A stretch of 64,000 bases of DNA from Cristatella mucedo. Taxonomy: Eukaryota; Bryozoa; Phylactolaemata; Cristatellidae. The stretch spans positions 4,755,001-4,819,000 of the forward strand of contig WPIO01000018.1 of assembly GCA_009760855.2 (NCBI GenBank), in the 5' to 3' direction. This document shows positions 55,358-64,000 of the stretch, one piece after another (position 1 is the stretch's first letter; each line of letters begins with the position of its first letter). The notes beneath the pieces are model-generated. The model had not been told where the DNA came from, made no database searches, and was given only the letters and a program-made list of their open reading frames with translations. Position numbers and translations under genes: made by a program.

Positions 55358-55884
55358 CTGCTTTTGCAGCTTTGGCAGCAGAAGGAGGAACTGCTTCTGC
55401 TGTCAGAGCTATGCTCGCCCACAAGTTCTCGGACGACAAGGTGGCGAGGCAGGGCCAGCAGCAGCACGCCGGCCCTGCCTCGCCTTTGGTGGCGAGCCAT
55501 GCTGTCGGAGGAGGTGCTGCACTGGCCGCAGCTGCCGCTGGTCCGAGCCACAGCAGCTCTGAGCTTGCACAGCATCAGCCGATGCATCGCTCTGGCCACG
55601 TGATGGCCCTCTCGCAGCAGCTGCACTTACCGACTGCCGGTGGACCCCGCGTGCACGCTGCCGCAGCAGCAGCAGCCGCAGCAGCAGCAGCCGCAGCATC
55701 TACTAAGCTACTCGCACAGCCCGCTCAGCTGCTGCCGACGACAGTGAAGTCACAACGGCCAGCCCCGGCTCCACCCAAGGTTCTGCCAAAGGGTAAAACC
55801 AACAACTACAACAACAACAACACAGGCGCGCCACCTATGGTCTCTGAGGGTACACCAGATGACTGGCCAGTCCCTCCACCTGAG
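55358..55884 (+). CDS. Candidate Ala/Gln-rich coding exon of an unidentified gene
   Basis: A good acceptor (tcgtctttgcag) precedes 55358 and a GTGAGG donor follows 55884. The 527 bp between are open, encoding a segment with MLAHKFSDDKVARQ, a 13-14-residue poly-Ala run, KTNNYNNNNTGAPPMV and TPDDWPVPPPE. The exon ends in phase 0. It is similar in composition to the exon at 63027 but may belong to another gene. No family is recognised. Confidence 0.35.
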
Positions 55885-56014
55885 GTGAGGCGAGAGGTGC
55901 CAGTGACGGTACGACGAAGTTATCAGTAGTAGAAACAATGCCGAAAGCCATTATTGGCACAGCATGCATGCAAAGGCAGATGTGTGTGTATATCTGTCTC
56001 TCTTTCTGCCCCTC

Positions 56015-56019
<5 letters not shown>

Positions 56020-56054
<35 letters not shown>

Positions 56055-56213
56055 CTTTCTGACTCTCTGTTTGTCTGTCTGTCTTTCTCTCTCTGTCTCT
56101 CTGTGTCTCCGTATGTCTCTTTGTCTCTGTCTCTCTTTCAGTCTATATATGTCTATGTCTGTCTCTGATGCTGTCACTCTGTTGCTGTCTCTCTGTCTCT
56201 TTCATGTCTCCCA

Positions 56214-56290
<77 letters not shown>
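56020..56290. repeat. (CT)n-rich region, two blocks
   Basis: Pure CT at about 56021-56050 and 56230-56288, with degenerate CTGT/CTTT between them. Confidence 0.93.
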
Positions 56291-56815
56291 ATGCTTTGCT
56301 CTCAGAACCGATACTTCTTTTAAAACCCATAAGCTCCTCATACTTGCTTTATGTTAAACCAAAGCTCGCCATCATTATGCGACATGCATAAAGCCAATAC
56401 TAAGACAATTAAGTTCTTTTGCTAAAACTAGCAGCTCAAAACATGAATCGAGAAAAAAGAGGAGAGCTTAAGAAGATCCACGACTGTCGTGGGTGTCACC
56501 AGGTGTGCGGCTGCATGGGCGGCGGCGTTGCAGCTCGAGAGATAAGCAATTTTCGGTATCAGCCGACTTTTGATGCTGATGCCGAATCTTTGGCAAGGGG
56601 AGCGTATTTCCTTCATCCATTTTTACTGCAGGCGTGTACATTGCATTACATGGCAACGGAAATGTTTTGCTTCTGTCTTTTATAAGCAGCCGAATGCCGT
56701 CTGCCCAGAGTTGCGGCTAGTCGCCATCTTTAGCCCTGTGCACCCTTTTTCGCAAACTTTTTTGGATAAACTGCCCTTTCTGCGCACTGGTGTGTGACCT
56801 GTGTGGACCTGCAAG

Positions 56816-56979
56816 TTGCATGCACAAGCAAAAGCAGCACAGGCCTTGACACTTGACCTTGGAGGATTCTTGTGGATGACTGGCAAACTTAGTGCTACAG
56901 GAGTGGCATTGGCCCTGAAGATGCCAGGTACACTGCTACCAATCGGCCTACCATTTGCCCTACTTCCTGGTAATGAGCT
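56816..56979 (+). other. Possible small exon (LTLDLGGFLWMTGKLSATGV frame)
   Basis: A frame encoding LTLDLGGFLWMTGKLSATGV and ALKMPGTLLPIGLPFALLPG ends at a GTAAGT donor at 56980. Its start phase would follow the candidate exon ending at 55884. The acceptor (gcaag) has a poor pyrimidine tract, so this is only a candidate. Confidence 0.2.
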
Positions 56980-57219
56980 GTAAGTGACTTCCTGGATAGA
57001 GACCAGACAGAAAGACAGACAGAGGGGTAAGAGAGAGACAGAGATGGTCGTGACTGGTGCTGTCCGAAAGTAAAGCAAGCATCAGAAGCAGCTCTCACCC
57101 GTGTCTCAGTGGTCAAGGAGGCAAGAGGGGGTGGGGCTTTGCCACACATTAGATTGCGATGACGCCGGTCTCTACCGAATCCTATCAGTGCTGTAGCGGT
57201 TGCCATTGAAAGGAAGACT

Positions 57220-57460
57220 AGGTTATTACAGCATTTAGTGGGCCCCTGTGATTCGTCCTTTGTTTACTTGTGCCTGCTGCTAGTAACAGTGTCTACATGT
57301 TGACCCGTGAGCGTTTTGCATCTAACAATGTTTTGCTGGGCCTCTTTTTATTGTTACCACTTATCATTTGGTCGTGCTTTCTTTTTAGCATCTTTGCAAG
57401 TGCCTAGAAAGAGATCCAGCTCTCTGGGAACACTGTAGAAAGTATTAGCATTATTATTGT
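57220..57460 (+). mobile_element. LINE-B 3' UTR and terminus
   Basis: CAGCATTTAGTGGGCCCCTG through AAGTGCCTAGAAAGAGATCC and an imperfect (ATT)n. Confidence 0.65.
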
Positions 57461-58189
57461 CTAGTAACATGTTAACTAAAAATCACCTGATTAAGTGGCA
57501 TAGCAGACGTAAAAGTCCCAAGGCCTAAATGGCAGAAAAGTGGTCATTTTGGGACAAGGAGGATGGTCACGCAAGCATCCAGCAAAAAAGATGTCATGTG
57601 ATGATGCCACGTGCAGAACTGTCAATAACGAATTGAGGCCACGAATAGGGGCATGAATCTACTGCATTTTAGTATTACATCGAGCTGCAATTCTCCACAG
57701 CAGGGGCACATCGAATCAAGCTTTGCAATTTTCTCGCCAAACGCAGCAGCCAGACAACGACCAAGCGGCTTCGAGCGATGCTTCCGGTGCTGCTTCCGGT
57801 CTTCTGGTGCCGTCCCGAGCGGGGATGCGTCGCTGGCGGCGGCAGCCGCAGCTTCAGCAGCCACCGGCCGCAGTCATTGGCTTCAAGCTCGCTCACGTCC
57901 CACAACCTCTGTTGTCGTGTAGAGACCCGCTTTGCTAAGCGAGCTGCGCTCACACCTAAGAGTGAAAGCAGAGCAGCCGGCGGTTCTGTCGCAGGCGTAC
58001 AGCGGATGCTCTGTGGATGCACCACTGCCAGCAGGCGGCCAAGGTATTTATCTGCGTGCCACTGCTGCACCGGCCGTCTGTTGGCTGGCATGCTGCTGCT
58101 GCTGCCAGAGACGTCTCCTTCCGCTTGCCTTCTCCTCTCTGACCTCCTCTCTGACCACTCGCTTTGCTCGGCTCTTTATCTTTAGCGTC

Positions 58190-58480
58190 AGCGGCAGCAG
58201 TCTAGCTATCCGACCTTCTTGCTCGGCCCTCGTACGCAGGGCTGAAGCACCGGTCCGTGCTGAGCACTTCGACCGTCATCTTCCGGTCTCTCTTCCGGTC
58301 TTGCTGCTCCTTCTCCTCGCACTGAATCGATATCTTTTGGTATCGGGCCTTCAGTTTGTACAAAACAAAAGTGTGGAACTTGCTTTCGGTTTCTGTAACC
58401 GCCTGCATTCACTTTGCATCTTTCAAGTCTCGGCTCAAGACGCGCCTCTGTTGCACCAGTCCTCCGTGTGCTCCCGCTGA
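58190..58480 (+). mobile_element. Decayed LINE, ORF C-terminus
   Basis: The plus frame VWNLLSVSVTACIHFASFKS followed by RLKTRLC resembles the WNSLP..SFKSRLKTHLF end of L2-like ORFs. Little else is preserved. Confidence 0.45.
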
Positions 58481-60189
58481 ACTTGCTGCAGTGTTTACAT
58501 GCACTTTGCATCCTTGCCCGTGCATGATTCAGTCTGTGCCACTAGCCAGACGCCCTACTAGCCAGCAGCCCTGAGCGTTACCTTTTGTGCTTTTGCATGT
58601 TGGCCTAAGCATGATGTAATTGTGTGTTTTTTCATGCTCGCTCTTGGTCACTAACTCTTGGTTGTCGCTTCGAGTGCCTGCATTTGATCGAGCAGATTTG
58701 TTTCGAGCAGATTTGTTTCTCCCAGGGTGCTCTGCTAGAGATCTATTATTATTGTTGTTGTCGTCGTTATTATTATTCCTATTATTTTGTCATTACTCTC
58801 CATCAGACTGTGTGCAGGGTTGTGGATCGAGCCGCTGGTCGCCAATCTCTTGCATTGCAAGCTGGGCTCCAGGTAGCCGGCATGGCCCTCTCCAGCTGCT
58901 GCAGCCAGCTCGAGTGGCCGAGTGGCTCTGTGCTTGCCCACTTTAGCGCTGCTGACAGATTGTCGCGAGCATGTGGCATGAGCAAGCACGTGGCATGAGC
59001 AGGCATGCTTTCCTCCGCTGCTGTAACTGCTGCTGCATGTGCTCGCTTGGCTAGTAGGGTCTTCAGAGAGCGGCGGCTGGCAACCCGCCGCTCCAGCAGG
59101 CTGCTGCTGCTGATGCTGCTGATGCCGAAGTACTTGCGGTGAAAAGACAATCGTCGGACAGCATTGGTTTGCCAAAACGCAGCAGCTGACAGGCTCCCAG
59201 CCTAGCCATCTTCCCCTCCAACCCAGCATCCCTTGCCGAATGCAACGCTGCCACCGCTGGTCTGACCTTGCACAAGCCCTACATAGACATGTTGAATGAG
59301 TAGCGCTTGTCAGGCGATTCGAATGCTAAGACGATCCGCCCTGGCAATAGGCTCGATATCTGGCGATATCTATCTATCCTTTGTCCCATCTGTTGGTCAC
59401 TGTTTTAGGGAAGCATTTTCTGTGTGACTCTGGCCGTAGCTGCTGAGTGGCTGGCTGTCTATTAGATAGCAGTCTATTCTATAGCAGGAGGAACCCTATC
59501 AAGACTGCCTGCGATCAATTAGAGGTTCTGTGATGATTATCTTGCAGTGAGTTGTAAAGCACCTGCATGGAGACTAAGTTCTGTTAGGGCACTATACAAT
59601 CGCTCCATCGTTATTTTCATTATTTTTACTGCTAGTGCAAGCTTTCCTAGCAAGCGCGCAGCCAATCAAGGCGCTTGTTCTCGGAAAGTCTGCCTCTGCC
59701 TAGCACGAGCCTGATTTTCTCATCCGATGGGCACCCACTCACCGGCAGTCGAGAAATTCTCAAAAACAGCTGCCGGTTTTCTCTCTGTCGCTGTTTCTTC
59801 AAATAAGTGCAGAAAAATCACTCCCCTATTTGCGTCGGATGTTTCGTCCAGCTGTTTCCCTAGCCTCTGAGCGATCCCCCTCCACTGACTCCTCTTGAAA
59901 ACTGCTACTCTCGATAACTTTTTTATCTTTGAAAAGTCTTGCAGAAACTACACTACGGAAGCATGAATGCAAGTTAGCTCATGCTAGCTAACGAGATCTA
60001 CTTACTACTATCATTGTCATCATTGTTGTTGGCCAACGAGATTCAACGAGATCCAACGAGATTGAGCTCAGCTTTTGTGCAGAACGAAAACAGAACCTGC
60101 AACAGGTTTCTGCACTCGTATTTTGCCTACACACACACACCGTTAAGAGCCCTTTCATTCTCTTGCTTCAGCCTACCACAATCTTCCAT
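58481..60189. other. Intergenic stretch with weak retroelement tails
   Basis: (ATT)-type tail remnants appear near 58740-58790 and 59545-59630. GC-rich CTG/CAG runs at 59030-59120 make long spurious frames. No gene is supported. Confidence 0.45.
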
Positions 60190-61075
60190 GACTTAAGTCT
60201 TTCAGCTGCATATCTCCTGTAGCACCAGCAAAAATCCAGCTGTCCTATGCCAAAGTGACCTTAAACTAGACGACCACATCAGCTCCACACTCAAGTCTGC
60301 CGCCTTTCAGGGACATAACATTGTTAAAATTCGGTCGTGCTTAGACAGGGATACTACATTCAAATTGGTCCATGCATGTATGACATCCCCTCTCGACTGC
60401 TGCAACTCACTCCTTGCTGGTCTACCGGCCTGTGCAATCAGGTGCTTCCAGCTTGTGCAGAACTCTGCAGCTAGGCTTATCTGTCTTGTGCATTGCCATT
60501 GCTACATCGCTGCACTTCTCGCCGACCTGCACTGGCTCACAGTCAAGCAACGCATCGACTTCAAGGTTCTGTCACTCATGTTTAGGTCCCTTCTCACTGT
60601 AGCCTACCTATCAGATCTACTCCCCCACCAGGCTAGGCATCGTGGCACCTGCTTTTCTGAATCAACTCGTTTACTTACACCTTGTAAGAACCTCGAATCT
60701 TTTCGGGACCATTAGCCTTTAGTTCGTATGCTCCCAAAGCCTGAAGCTCACTTTCGTCTGACATCACGACATCACCTGACTTGACTGCATTTAAAAAGAA
60801 GCTAAAATGCATCTGTTTGTCACAGCATTTAGTGGGTCTATGTGATTCGTTCTTTGTAGGTTTATGCATGCTGACGCTGTGCATGCTGCCACTAGCCATA
60901 TTTGCCTGCTGACCCTGTACATGTCACTTCTAACCATGCTATGCTTGTCGACAATGTGCATGCTACCACTAACCATATGATCACGCTTGCTTCCTTTGCA
61001 GCATATGTCAAGTGCCTAGAAAGAGATTATGTTCTCTGAGGTTGCTATATAAATCCATTGTTATTATTATTATTC
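60190..61075 (+). mobile_element. LINE-B copy, diverged, with tail
   Basis: The frame includes LDDHISSTLKSAAFQGHNIV, LVHACMTSPLDCCNSLLAGL, NSAARLICLVHCHCYIAALL and FKVLSLMFRSLLTVAYLSDL, then the 3' UTR and terminus AAGTGCCTAGAAAGAGATTA with (ATT)n. Confidence 0.85.
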
Positions 61076-61079
61076 TTAC

Positions 61080-61450
61080 TATTACCTCAACTCTCTTCTG
61101 CAATCAGTTACTACGCTCCCAAAGCTTGGAATTCATCACCAACAGACTATTCTACACTCCTTGACTCGCCGACGTACGAAAGACGCTAAAAGCCTACCGG
61201 TTACTAACTGGATCTGCTCTATTCGTGTATGAGTCGTCCCTGGCATCGCTTAAGGGTGCTGCAAATGTGTGTGTCATCACTAACCAATCAACACGCTTTC
61301 TTTCTAGACCATAAGAAGTGCATAGACAGGAATTTGGTTCTCTTACGGGGCCATACAAATTAGTTATTACTATTATTATTCCTTTCCTGCATGTCTAAGG
61401 TGCATATAAAGAGATTTGGTTCTCTTGGGGCACTATATAAGTAGTATGTT
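61080..61450 (+). mobile_element. Two consecutive LINE 3' termini
   Basis: A decayed YAPKAWNSSPTDYSTLLD-type end (61100-61200) leads to one terminus with (ATT)n near 61300-61375. A second terminus (TATAAAGAGATTTGGTTCTC) follows at 61395-61450. Confidence 0.5.
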
Positions 61451-61899
61451 ATTGTTAATTATAGTCATTGCTTTTATTGTTATTTGTATGCTCCCGCACA
61501 AAGAAGGAGGCAGATATCAGTACAAGTATGACATGCAACTACGGCAGTTAGTTTGGCAAAGAATATAATTAGAATACAATACGCTATTATAGATTTATAT
61601 TCTTAACAGGTGGTTAGGAATGATGTGGATGCAGAGCCACCTGTCTCACGCTCAGAGTCTCGGCTCAGGCGAGGGTCTCTCGCGAGTGGGTTACCTGCAA
61701 TCCCCAAAAGAGGGTGGGAATGTGTGTCATTGCAAGGCAGCACACATTTCAGCATCCAGCGGCTGCGACCCCCTTACTCGGTTTCTCCCCCCCCCTCCCC
61801 GATGAGCTTCGGTCTACACAGCTCTTCCCACATTACCAAACTCCAGCTCCGGCTGCTACAAGGGGCAGCATAGCAGGGCGGGGCACACGGTTTTGCTGC

Positions 61900-62256
61900 T
61901 TTCCCATGACCGGAAGCGCATGCAGTAACCGGAAACGCCTTTGAAGAAAAGCAATAGAACGAATGCTTCGTCTCTGCTCAAGTTGTTACACGATTGCCAT
62001 TTTGCTTGTTTCGCCTCAGCACGCATTCCGGGTGTGTCAGCTGTGTTACGCAGTGTCCGTCTGTCGGTGCCCGTCTGTCTGTCTGTCGTTCAAGCTCTCT
62101 TAGCTGTGTTGCGTCTTGGCCGGCGGTTGGTGGCAGCCAGCGCAGGGCAGCCAGCTCGGCCACTTCCTGTTTGCAGTTTCTGGCAGCCCTAGCCACCCTT
62201 TTCCGCTAAACGGAAGAGCGGCCTCAGCGGCTGCATCGACGTCATCAGTTGTCCGC
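61900..62256 (+). promoter_or_regulatory. Promoter-like segment upstream of the unidentified gene
   Basis: Two ETS-type cores (CCGGAAGCG near 61911 and CCGGAAACG near 61930), the first overlapping a GCGCATGC NRF1-like half, lie upstream. A YY1-like GCCATTTTG near 61998 and a CRE-like CGACGTCA near 62238 come next. This mix is typical of TATA-less promoters. Motif matches alone are weak evidence. Confidence 0.35.
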
Positions 62257-63877
<1,621 letters not shown>

Positions 63878-64000
63878 GTAAGTCCGAGTTTTGCAGCGGC
63901 TGGAAGGCCCCCCACTCGCTGACACAGCTGGTGAGCAAAGTGCAAGGAGGAGATGCAATGCTCGCATGCACCGCTCAACCATCCACGCCTCTTTGAGCTC

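Noticed and set aside
61610-61873. Possible exon starting VVRNDVDAEPPVSRSE after an acceptor-like ttcttaacag
   Set aside because: No convincing donor in phase, and the frame becomes Pro/Ser-rich noise; it remains unproven.

Overview
This window is animal (metazoan) nuclear DNA. The evidence is split genes with GT-AG introns, an intron-rich condensin gene, a Rab28-type GTPase, abundant non-LTR retrotransposon debris, tRNA-derived SINEs and very long simple-sequence arrays. I cannot name the species. A 182-bp element matching the SPIN family of hAT transposons limits the possibilities only weakly, because SPIN has a patchy distribution across unrelated animals.

Layout. (1) 1-2658, + strand: the last three coding exons of a RAB28 orthologue, ending in a CLLQ prenylation box; its earlier exons lie upstream of the window. 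(2) 2659-12433: intergenic, with LINE and SINE fragments, including a LINE interrupted by two copies of a second LINE. (3) 12434-44276, - strand: a complete SMC2 gene (condensin ATPase subunit). I reconstructed 17 coding exons with compatible phases, giving 1225 residues against about 1197 in human. RAB28 and SMC2 are convergent. SMC2 introns hold most of the repeats, the SPIN element and several GC-rich hairpins. (4) 44277-45180: a CpG-rich block just upstream of the SMC2 start codon, probably its promoter. (5) 45181-61900: mostly LINE remnants and satellites, with one or two candidate Ala/Gln-rich exons near 55.4-57.0 kb. (6) 61900-64000, + strand: a promoter-like segment, a short first coding exon and an 851-bp Ala/Pro/Gln-rich second exon of an unidentified gene that runs off the right end.

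The retroelements fall into recurring families. LINE-B has an (ATT)n tail preceded by a conserved stem-like 3' end. LINE-A has an (ACATT)n tail and is repeatedly found inside LINE-B copies. SINE-1 is tRNA-derived. SINE-2 is tRNA-derived and carries a LINE-B-like 3' end. Both RT families resemble CR1/L2-type elements; that assignment rests on recognised motifs, not on a search.

I found no evidence of a new multi-gene biological system. The observations most worth checking are the SPIN insertion with its perfect 8-bp target duplication, a 172-bp perfect palindrome built on a (TA)n core, the LINE-A-in-LINE-B nesting, and a restriction-like-endonuclease relic joined to a LINE-B tail.
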